NCBI GenBank assembly: GCA_025201865.1
Contig: MU602684.1
Location: 6,619 to 70,618, forward strand
DNA: 64,000 bases
From: Ramicandelaber brevisporus
Lineage: Eukaryota > Kickxellomycota > Ramicandelaberales > Ramicandelaberaceae
Direction of reading: 5' to 3'
A program made the position numbers and the translations under genes. Under the pieces are notes generated by a model. It made no database searches. It was not told the origin of the DNA and saw only the letters and a list, made by a program, of their open reading frames with translations. Positions 10,372-17,755 of the stretch are shown one piece after another. Positions within the stretch are counted from its first letter, which is position 1; each line of letters starts with the position of its first letter.

Positions 10372-11649
10372 TTACGCAGTCTCGACAGCAGAATCGCCGT
10401 TACCCGCGTCGGTACTTGTGGTGCTGGTGGTAGCAGTGCTGGTGCTGGTAGCAGTGCTGGTGGCAAACTTGTCCATGAGCCCGTTAATGTGCGACATGGT
10501 TGCTGCCAAAGTCTCTTCATTCACGTTATCAATAAGCCTTGGAACCACATAGTTCTTTCCGCCAAATGTAATCTCGCTGTGGTACTTTTGCATCGGATCC
10601 AGGTGTTCGAGCGGCTGTGTTGCAACATACACATTTGCAGTGGCAGCGTTGTAGCCAGAGAGTGTGAATCTGCGCGAGAAGATCCGATAGATGCAAAACA
10701 GCCCAGTAATGATCAGCCCCAAAATGCCGCTGTTGAGCGCACCTAAAATGTTGGTGGTCACGTTGCCAGGCTCAGTGGTGAAGGATACAAATCGAGCCTT
10801 GCGAGGTGATTCCGTGCCGCTAGACTTGACACCATTCAGCGCACATGACACAATGTCGACCGCGTACTTGGATGATTCATACGGGTAGGAGCCGGTGACA
10901 TGCTCGATATCACTGAGCAAGAATTGGCCCGATGCAGTTTTGGCAGACTTTGAGATTGAGCCAGTCCAAATCACACGGCCGGGTCCAGATCCAGTTACAG
11001 TGGCAGCCTCCAGCAATGAATCAATCAAGCTAATGAGCAGATAGTGGCCAAATACATTTGTGGCAAACACCGAGCCGATTCCATCTTTGGTGACGTCGCC
11101 GACAGGCTGATAGATCGCCATTGTGGAGATTGAGAGCTCAATGGGCGATGTCAGCAGACCTTTGAAAATGTTTGGCCAATTCAATCCAGCGGTTGGCATG
11201 ATGCCCGCGTTGCAGAACAGTGCATTGATGGAGCCAAATCTCTTGATCAGCTCAGCGGCGGTCTTCTTGACGGAGTCAACAGAGCTTGTATCAAGAATGA
11301 TCGTCTCGAGCTTGGCAGAACTGTTTGGATATTCAGCGAGAAGTGCATCGCGAGCAGCATTCATTCGCGATGCATTACGGCAGGCAAGAACAATGATATC
11401 AGGCTTGACCAGCTGCGATGGCTGCCCATTGGCAGGGGAAGAGATAGCTGTCGTGGCAGCAGCAATAGCAGCGGCAGTAGAAGTAGTAGTCAGAGCAAGA
11501 AGCCGTTGAACAACTCCGTATCCAACGCCACTGTTTGCACCCGTGACAACAAACACTTTGGTGTGCGGGCTCGTGGCTGTGGCCGTGGCCGTGGCCGTGG
11601 CAGACTGCTCTTGCTGTCGTTGTTGCTCTGTAGCTATGGTGTCGCTCAT
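10372..11649 (-). CDS. ERG27: 3-keto-steroid reductase (ergosterol biosynthesis SDR)
   Basis: This 425-residue short-chain dehydrogenase most likely reduces the 3-keto group during sterol C-4 demethylation at the ER. The NAD(P)-binding motif TGANSGVGYG follows a Q/Ala/Thr-rich N-terminal extension. The LFCNAGIM motif, the serine region VIWTGSISKS and the catalytic pair YESSK (Tyr about 257, Lys about 261) are present. The segments DGIGSVFATNVFGHYLLIS and SDIEHVTGSYPYESSKYA closely resemble Erg27/HSD17B7, which separates this protein from generic retinol-dehydrogenase-like enzymes. A hydrophobic segment, GILGLIITGLFCIYRIF, lies where HSD17B7 has its membrane-associated helix. The start is the ATG at 11649; the longer upstream frame has a Trp run and no homology. 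The gene diverges from LSM4. Confidence 0.85.
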   Translation of the reverse strand: MSDTIATEQQRQQEQSATATATATATSPHTKVFVVTGANSGVGYGVVQRLLALTTTSTAAAIAAATTAISSPANGQPSQLVKPDIIVLACRNASRMNAARDALLAEYPNSSAKLETIILDTSSVDSVKKTAAELIKRFGSINALFCNAGIMPTAGLNWPNIFKGLLTSPIELSISTMAIYQPVGDVTKDGIGSVFATNVFGHYLLISLIDSLLEAATVTGSGPGRVIWTGSISKSAKTASGQFLLSDIEHVTGSYPYESSKYAVDIVSCALNGVKSSGTESPRKARFVSFTTEPGNVTTNILGALNSGILGLIITGLFCIYRIFSRRFTLSGYNAATANVYVATQPLEHLDPMQKYHSEITFGGKNYVVPRLIDNVNEETLAATMSHINGLMDKFATSTATSTSTATTSTTSTDAGNGDSAVETA

Positions 11650-12205
11650 AGTGCAGGTTTGCTGTTGAAAAAAGCTGTCAGAGAGCGAAGCAAGCGAGAT
11701 TTCGTTTGAAGATCGGCTGGGTCTCTTCTGCAGCCTTGCATCGCACCACCACCACCACCACCACCCTTCTCTCCAAACAATACGACGGGAACTGAGCAAG
11801 CCACCATTTGGGACACATTGTAAGCCACTAATCAAGCTCAAGCCACTCGCAAGGCAGGTTCCTGAGGCTCAGCAGACGGCAGTCAAGGTTGACAGGTTGC
11901 GGAAGAAGATACGAAGCGAATTGTACAATATGAAGTTGACAAAGGGGAGGGAATGAAAGTAGTCTTGTGTAGCAGAGAACCAAACCAGCGAGCCAATGTA
12001 TGCTGACAGAGGCTGATTAAATGTGGAGTGCTGTTCAAACCAGGAAGCCCTCACTTGAAGACTGTCTTCGTTGAGCACGGTGCGAGTATTGCGAGGAGAG
12101 GGGAAGGGTTGAAACGGTTGTGCGTGGATTCACACAGAGGCTCATTCGCTGTTTATCTTCTTCCACTTCGGCAAACAACACTCTTGCTGCAATCAAAATC
12201 ACGGA
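11650..12205. other. Divergent promoter region ERG27 / LSM4
   Basis: This 556-base region lies between the two divergent start codons. It contains a (CCA)n run at about 11746-11764 near the ERG27 side. No other gene or obvious TATA box was seen. Confidence 0.5.
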
Positions 12206-12914
12206 ATGGTATGTTGCTCGATCGACAACAAGCAGCACGACTTCATCGACTGTTGTAGCTCACTTCTCGTTCAGAGCGCACGAGCGATCTACCCACCACG
12301 GCGAGCTTTCAACTGACATCTTTCACCATCGAGCTTTCACTGTTACGCCTTGTTGCATTTGATAACAGCTTCCGCTAAACCTGCTTACGACAGCTAAAGA
12401 CCACGAAGTCCTCGTCGAGGTCAAGACCGGCGACGCATTCAACGGCGTCCTCGTAGCTTGCGATACAATGATGAACTTGACACTGCGCAATGTGATTAGA
12501 ACCGGAGCAGATGGAACTAAATTTTGGCGATATGACGAATGCCACATCAGAGGAGGAAGTGTAAAGTATCTGGGCATTCCCGACGAAGTAATGGTTAAGA
12601 TGAACGAGGAGATTCAAAAGAACAGAAGTAACGCATTGCAGGCGAGAAGATCGGCGTCAGGCTCAGGCACTGGCAACACTGGTGGAAATCAGCAGAATCG
12701 CCAACAGCAGAGCGGATATAATAGACATTACCAGCAGCAGCACCAAGGTCAGCAGCAGGGTCAACGGTACAGCGGTAGTGGAACTGGTGGAGGCCGCGGT
12801 GGTGGTAGTGGCGGTGGTGGAAGTGGCGGTGGAGGCGGCGGATATCGAAACGATGGAAGAGGAGGCAACCGTCAGAACCAAGGTCACCGCAAATTTAACC
12901 AGCAGAATCAGTAA
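12206..12914 (+). CDS. LSM4: U6 snRNA-associated Sm-like protein Lsm4, with an intron directly after the ATG
   Basis: Lsm4 is a subunit of the Lsm2-8 ring on U6 snRNA and of the cytoplasmic Lsm1-7 decapping ring. I reconstruct exon 1 coding as the ATG alone (12206-12208), an intron at 12209-12368 (donor GTATGT, acceptor AACAG) and exon 2 at 12369-12914. Translation then begins M-LPLNLLTTAKDHEVLVEV, matching the conserved Lsm4 N-terminus, and continues through the Sm motifs (NGVLVACDTMMNLTLRNVI and CHIRGGSVKYLGIPDE). The 182-residue protein ends in a Gly/Arg/Asn/Gln-rich RGG-type tail, as in other Lsm4 proteins. The splice model is inference, but both sites and the restored N-terminus agree. 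Confidence 0.88.
12209..12368 (+). other. Intron 1 of LSM4 (phase 0, immediately after the start codon)
   Basis: The 160-base intron begins GTATGT and ends AACAG. Removing it joins ATG to CTTCCGCTA, which restores the family's N-terminal residues. Confidence 0.82.
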
Positions 12915-12994
12915 CAGAACTGGAGTGATAAGCACTGTTTGATTCAATAGTTACTAAAAAAAAAAAGTTGTACTTGTTTAATCTTTAAGTAGCT

Positions 12995-13065
12995 AGATGT
13001 AAATTAAGATGTAAATTAGATGTAAATTAGATGTAAATTAGAATGCAATTAGAATGCAATTAGAA
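12995..13065. repeat. Tandem GATGTAAATTA-type repeat at a gene 3' end
   Basis: About four copies of an 11-base GATGTAAATTA unit are followed by two AATGCAATTAG units. The last units include the stop codon and final codons of the minus-strand gene ending at 13049. Confidence 0.85.
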
Positions 13066-14311
13066 AAGAGATTGAAGTAGCCACAAACGCTGTGACCAGT
13101 GTGAGAATGATTGCACCGTTTCGAATGGCATCGGATGAAGCCGATTGTGACGATGCCGATGACGATGAGCCAGAGGAGTCTGTCGATGAGTCCGTGGCCG
13201 AGTCTGTGGCTGTGTCAGTTCCCGTGTCGGTAGCTGAATCGGTGGCTGAGTCTGTTGGCTGATCTGTTGAACCACCATCTGACGGAGTGCCACCATTGTT
13301 GTTATCGGGTGGTGATTGAGATGAATTTCCACCATCGCCACCATTTCCACCATTTCCACCGCTGTTACTGTTGCTTTTGCTGGCACTACTAGACTTTGAA
13401 GGTGATGATGATGGCTTGGATGAAGACGGCGAAGGCTGTTGATCAACCAGTCCATTCTCGCCTGCACCAACTGTGTCGGATATCCATCCGAGCTGGGAGG
13501 AAAGCGTATTGCATACTCCAACCGCATTTGATGGCCAATCTCCAATTCTACCATTTCCGCCATCTAAATTCACTTGGCCGTCCGGTGTAGCGACCGTGCA
13601 GAATCCCACGATTGAATAAGTGCTGCCAACTTGCATAACAAGTGGCGACCCTGGAGTAAATGCATGGGATAAGTCGGTGGTCTTGATACAAACAGTTGGA
13701 CCACTCAAGCCAGTAAACGAATCACCTGCAACAGCCTTGCATCGATCATTTGAGTCCAGTTGAACTCCCATTTGCTGCAGACTCTGGTATTCGTTCCCAC
13801 CACTGGTGTATCCCCAGGTGAGCACAGACAGCTTGTCTTTGGATGGATTGATAGCCGCCTTGTGAATCTTGGCCACAGTCCCGGCAGCCTTTGGGTTCAT
13901 TTGACCAAGTGCGAAGCGGAGAGGAGAGCTGGTCATAAACTTGGTTACATTATGTCGCCAATTTGACACTGTGTTGTTGCCAAACACATTGGCGTCATCC
14001 TGAGGTCCTGTAACACCGAATCCTTCAAACGGGTGGCCGGAAGGCTCCTTGACAGCGCGCTTGCGAAGAGCAGACGGTGGATCGGATGTAGGCTTGGTGC
14101 AGCAACGAGAGTCAGAAAGAACAAACCCGGAAGTGAGCAGAACCGATGGGCACTTTGTATTGACGACAAAGCCCTCTCCATTATCCATCAGGTAGTTGAC
14201 CTTGGTGAAATATGGGAAGCTCTTGGGACTCGCTGCTGCTGCTTGAACAGTGTCCGTGGTGAACGCTATAATAGATACCACCACGGTAGATATGAGAATT
14301 GAGACTTTCAT
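13049..14311 (-). CDS. Secreted trypsin-fold pseudo-protease with a GPI-like C-terminus
   Basis: This 420-residue protein has a signal peptide (MKVSILISTVVVSIIAFTTD), a divergent S1 trypsin-like domain, a Ser/Pro/Gly/Asn-rich stalk with a Thr-Asp-Ser/Ala repeat (TDSATDSATDTGTD), and a terminal hydrophobic segment (AIILTLVTAFVATSISFLIAF without a basic tail), as in GPI-anchored proteins. Trypsin landmarks are weak but ordered: SVLLTSGFVLSDSRCC corresponds to the TAAHC region with His replaced by Arg, SVLTWGYTSGG to the TGWG region, and FTPGSPLV to GDSGGPLV with the nucleophile lost. It is therefore probably non-catalytic. The lipid anchor and trypsin assignment are inference. It lies about 3.5 kb beyond the two related pseudo-proteases. 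Confidence 0.7.
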   Translation of the reverse strand: MKVSILISTVVVSIIAFTTDTVQAAAASPKSFPYFTKVNYLMDNGEGFVVNTKCPSVLLTSGFVLSDSRCCTKPTSDPPSALRKRAVKEPSGHPFEGFGVTGPQDDANVFGNNTVSNWRHNVTKFMTSSPLRFALGQMNPKAAGTVAKIHKAAINPSKDKLSVLTWGYTSGGNEYQSLQQMGVQLDSNDRCKAVAGDSFTGLSGPTVCIKTTDLSHAFTPGSPLVMQVGSTYSIVGFCTVATPDGQVNLDGGNGRIGDWPSNAVGVCNTLSSQLGWISDTVGAGENGLVDQQPSPSSSKPSSSPSKSSSASKSNSNSGGNGGNGGDGGNSSQSPPDNNNGGTPSDGGSTDQPTDSATDSATDTGTDTATDSATDSSTDSSGSSSSASSQSASSDAIRNGAIILTLVTAFVATSISFLIAF

Positions 14312-14380
14312 GAGTTTATTTTTTGTACTCGATTGAAGAAGTTCTGAGAATGCTTATGGAAGAAAGAGAATGCAGAAGAG

Positions 14381-14427
14381 GTTGGCGTTGGCGTTGGCGT
14401 TGGCGTTGTCATTGGCATTGGCGACGA
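14381..14427. repeat. (GTTGGC)n hexanucleotide microsatellite
   Basis: About five perfect copies are followed by two degenerate ones, in the 5' region of the GPI-type gene. Confidence 0.85.
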
Positions 14428-14783
14428 CGGAAGGGACTGACAGGCTGACCGAGCTCTGTGTTGCTTTTATTATGCAGACAACTGCGCACTTCACAAGCAA
14501 AAAGAGGACAGCAGACGGCGGGCGGCGCGGGTTCCATCCTAGTCAACCTGGAAGAGTGTGGCGATGATCGTCAGTGTCAAACATGTTGGGTGTTGCCATC
14601 CTCTCCGGAACTGTGTTGAACAGTCATAAAATGTTACCCGATCCAGCTGTCACACAGATACACACATGCGACACACACATAATACGGTCAGCATGAAGAG
14701 AGAAGGAATCGGAACTGCGCCACATTGCCGCGTGCTCGACTTTAAAAGTCTCCTCCATTTTTATCAACAAGCCTGTAACATTA

Positions 14784-14792
14784 GCTATAAAT
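14784..14792 (+). promoter_or_regulatory. Possible TATA box of the small secreted protein gene
   Basis: The motif CTATAAATA lies about 207 bases upstream of the ATG at 14999. The distance allows a 5' leader, but the assignment rests on the motif alone. Confidence 0.3.
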
Positions 14793-14998
14793 AACTTTAG
14801 TGATGAGGAGACTTTTTCTTTTCCTTCAACGATTAACTCCTCTTGGAACAACATATGACAAATTAAATTGAGCAATCTACTTGACATTTATTCAGGAGAT
14901 GGTATCTCATTGCACATCGTATGTAGAGCAGACGTCTTGCCTCGTTTCGTTCTTCCGACTTTCCATCGAATATTCAATCGCTTATACACTCGTAAACA

Positions 14999-15394
14999 AT
15001 GAAGACCACCCTAATCGTGCTCACTACAATCGCTGCAATTGTGCAGGCTGCGCCAGTTCCGGCTCAATTCTCTGCGCTACATGTGGATCCTCATATCCAG
15101 CTGCTTTCTGATCCAACTACAGTGGGCAGCACGCTGATGCAATCCGTCGCATCTGCCGGCAACAAACCAGCTGGTGGTGTGCTTCCACCGCCAGCCGCTT
15201 CCTCAGCTGGACCGTCCTCCGACAATGTGATTGGCACAGACGGCGAAGGCTCGGTACACGAAGAAAGCAAGGATACCACTCTGTACTCATTTGGATTAAT
15301 TAGCAATGTCGTTGGTGTTGCTCCTCCGCCTGGTTCAGGTCGTCCAAAAATGACGCGTCCAAAGCCCGTTGATCAGCATCCGTCAACACATTAA
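14999..15394 (+). CDS. Small secreted protein of unknown function
   Basis: The 131-residue product has a clear signal peptide (MKTTLIVLTTIAAIVQA, likely cut before APVPA). The mature part of about 114 residues is Pro/Ser/Gly-rich and has no cysteines. I see no recognisable domain; blocks such as GGVLPPPAASSAG and VVGVAPPPGSGRP suggest a largely unstructured chain. The ATG has a good context (ACAATG), and the frame ends well before the convergent eL28 gene. It could be a cell-wall or effector-like peptide, but nothing in the sequence decides this. Confidence 0.65.
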   Translation: MKTTLIVLTTIAAIVQAAPVPAQFSALHVDPHIQLLSDPTTVGSTLMQSVASAGNKPAGGVLPPPAASSAGPSSDNVIGTDGEGSVHEESKDTTLYSFGLISNVVGVAPPPGSGRPKMTRPKPVDQHPSTH

Positions 15395-15563
15395 TCGAAC
15401 CATTTGGTGTCCCCTCCTTCCTCATCATTCTCTCATTCTTAATCTATCCTTAATGTTACTCTAATCTAATACACGATTGTGCATCACATTTAGTTTCTCT
15501 TTTTCGTGTTATCAAATAAAGCACAATTTTGGAACAAGTTTTGAAAGCATAGTAGTGCAGGAC

Positions 15564-15986
15564 TTACTCCTTCTTAGCCTGGGAGCGAACCAGAGCAGAC
15601 AGACGGCCGAGAGCAGCGCTCTTGAGGTCAGCACGGTAGCCAGAGCGAACGGTGGCGTTGACGACCTTGCGAGCAAGCTGACGAGTGGAGTTACCCTTGA
15701 GGGAGGTCTTAACGAAGTGGGCAGCTGGCTGAGTAGCTGGAGCAGAGCCCTCCTTAGTCTTCTGGACGGTCAGGGTGATGCGGCCGCGCTTCTGGGCCTT
15801 GGCAGAAGCACCCTGCTTAGCCTTACCGACACCGATGTGGATGGTGCGCTCGTTGGCAAGACCGGTGTGCTTGCGAGTGTTGCGGTTCAGAAGGTTGCCC
15901 TTCTCACGAGAGAACTCGGTGAAATCGCGCTTAACGAGGAAAGCGTTCTGCTTGCGAACAATGCTCCAGACGAGATCGGACGACAT
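15564..15986 (-). CDS. RPL28: 60S ribosomal protein eL28
   Basis: The 140-residue basic protein matches the eL28 family (human RPL28): MSSDLVWSIVRKQNAFLVKR corresponds to the family's N-terminal strand, ANERTIHIGV to the central part, and YRADLKSAALGRLSALVRSQ to the C-terminal helix. It is a structural protein of the large ribosomal subunit. Codons strongly favour G/C-ending forms on the coding strand, as expected of a highly expressed gene. The start is the ATG at 15986, which has pyrimidine-rich sequence upstream. The symbol follows metazoan naming; S. cerevisiae lacks this protein and uses RPL28 for a different one. Confidence 0.9.
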   Translation of the reverse strand: MSSDLVWSIVRKQNAFLVKRDFTEFSREKGNLLNRNTRKHTGLANERTIHIGVGKAKQGASAKAQKRGRITLTVQKTKEGSAPATQPAAHFVKTSLKGNSTRQLARKVVNATVRSGYRADLKSAALGRLSALVRSQAKKE

Positions 15987-16281
15987 TTTTCTTTGCTGGC
16001 TGGCTGGCTGACTGACGGACTGACTGATTCTAATCGTGCGTTTTGAACGAGGCTGATTGAGAGGTCGAGATCTGCCCCACAACGGTCAGAATCGCGCTCA
16101 GTGCTAGATCAACTATTACGGCACCGTAATTTAATTTTTTGGATACATCACTGCTCACGTAAAATTCGCCGCTCTCGGAATCCATCACATGCGACATAAT
16201 TGAATAAATTTCAAAAAAAAAAAATTATGAAAAAATATTGAAAAAAAATAATATTAAGAGAAAAGGTAATATTGGGAACAG

Positions 16282-17523
16282 TTAATCTTCGGTGATACCA
16301 AAGTTCATGTCAAGCTGGTGATAATTCTCGAGCAATAACCGATAGAGATATGTCGGTGGGTACGAGCCCTGATCGGTGATAAACAGATTGACCAATGTTG
16401 GCGCGACGTAGTCATAGACGGGGTTTACCACATCTGCAGACTCGACAATGTCGCCTCTTGTGAATGGCAGCACTGCATCTGGACTGGCAAACACATTGAA
16501 TGCATCCTTGTTGAACGGGAATTGTGGCGAAATCTTGTATATGCCAGACAGTACAATAACTGGAATCGAAAAGTATTTGGCGGCATTTGCCATAATGTGC
16601 GAACCAGCCTCTGCGATCAAGCTACCGTCAGCCAACACGGCGTGCGTGCCCAAGATGACCTTGTTGACGCGAGACATCATTGTAAACACCGCAGAGTCTG
16701 GAATGAGAGTTGTGGAGATTCCGCCGGCAGCGAGCTCCTTTGCCAGGAGACGGCCGGTATAAGTGGGGGCGGTTTCAGCAATGACGACCTGAATGTTGCG
16801 CTTTTTGGCAGATGTGAGCAAAAACTGCGAGACTGTCTTGGAGTGGCCCAGAGTCATGATGATTTCCGAAGAGTGAACCTGGTCGAGAGCGCTGTTCGCA
16901 ATAGACTCGTGGATACCTTGGATTTCGTCAATAACTTCCTTAATATCGTCAATGACAACTGGCCGCAAGTCAATAGTAACCGAAGACTGCTGCTGCTGCT
17001 GTAGCTGCTGTTGCTGGATAGATGGGGTGTGATGCTTGTGTGGTTTCTTTGATGAGCCAGCATTCGGTGCTGCGACTCCACCAAGACGCGGCGAGGCAGC
17101 CCGAGATGGTGCCTGGCTTGGTGCTGCAGATGATGTCACGCTTCCAACCCGGCTTAGTCCCAGTCCGACACCGTGCTCCTCAGCAAGCTCACGAATGTTA
17201 TGCAGGACACGTCGTACCATGTTGCCAATGATGATTTCCCGTCTATCGGCATCAATGAGCTTCTGGCCAACTTGCTTAACAACGTCAATGAGCTGAGATA
17301 CATTCTGCCAGCGACATACAGTGACAGCCAGCCCAAGCAAACTGAGCGTCTTGGTGGCAATTTTGTTGGAAGAAGGGTCCGTGCGACGCTTGACGCTGCT
17401 CACGAACTCTTCAACTTGCTGTTCGAGTTCGCGTGGAAAGCGAACCACGTACTTTTGAGACTGTTGCTGCTGCTTGTGTTGCTGCTGCTGTTGCTGCTTA
17501 CCGACACGCTGTATGGTCTCCAT
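16282..17523 (-). CDS. GCD7: Translation initiation factor eIF2B subunit beta
   Basis: The 413-residue protein is a regulatory subunit of eIF2B, the guanine-nucleotide exchange factor of eIF2 that is the target of eIF2-alpha phosphorylation control. Helical N-terminal segments (RWQNVSQLIDVVKQVGQKLI, GNMVRRVLHNIREL) precede the Rossmann-like domain. That domain contains EIIMTLGHSKTV, VIAETAPTYTG, MMSRVNKVILGTHAVLADG and FPFNKDAFNVFASPDAVLPF, all characteristic of the beta subunit rather than alpha or delta. A Q-rich N-terminus and a Q/S/A-rich linker at about 150-190 are lineage-specific. It diverges from TRA1 with only 232 bases between the start codons. Confidence 0.92.
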   Translation of the reverse strand: METIQRVGKQQQQQQHKQQQQSQKYVVRFPRELEQQVEEFVSSVKRRTDPSSNKIATKTLSLLGLAVTVCRWQNVSQLIDVVKQVGQKLIDADRREIIIGNMVRRVLHNIRELAEEHGVGLGLSRVGSVTSSAAPSQAPSRAASPRLGGVAAPNAGSSKKPHKHHTPSIQQQQLQQQQQSSVTIDLRPVVIDDIKEVIDEIQGIHESIANSALDQVHSSEIIMTLGHSKTVSQFLLTSAKKRNIQVVIAETAPTYTGRLLAKELAAGGISTTLIPDSAVFTMMSRVNKVILGTHAVLADGSLIAEAGSHIMANAAKYFSIPVIVLSGIYKISPQFPFNKDAFNVFASPDAVLPFTRGDIVESADVVNPVYDYVAPTLVNLFITDQGSYPPTYLYRLLLENYHQLDMNFGITED

Positions 17524-17714
17524 CTGCTGTTATATAGCTGTGAACACGAGCTGCTCAAGATCAATAGTACTTCTTTAGTATTTTTTTTTGCTTGTCGATC
17601 GTTGCCGATTGAGGGCTGCTTTGTGTGTGTGTGTGTGAGGTTGGCGTCCCTGACTCACATTTTTGCCAAAAAGCATACAAAAACAGCGTTGGCTTGAAAA
17701 CAGAAAACACGTCT

Positions 17715-17715
<1 letters not shown>

Positions 17716-17752
<37 letters not shown>
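17716..17752. repeat. (TTG)n microsatellite in the TRA1 5' leader
   Basis: Twelve TTG units lie four bases before the TRA1 ATG, in the 232-base divergent promoter shared with the eIF2B-beta gene. Confidence 0.9.
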
Positions 17753-17755
17753 ACA

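Larger units (their letters stand above)
14312..14998. other. Divergent intergenic region with a GTTGGC hexanucleotide repeat
   Basis: This 687-base region separates the GPI-type gene from the small secreted protein gene. It contains (GTTGGC)n at about 14381-14409 and a TATA-like motif at 14784-14792. No convincing gene was seen. Confidence 0.5.

Noticed and set aside
17663-17755. Upstream extension of TRA1 with a poly-Cys run
   Set aside because: It opens at TTG, and the Cys run is a translated TTG microsatellite in the 5' leader.
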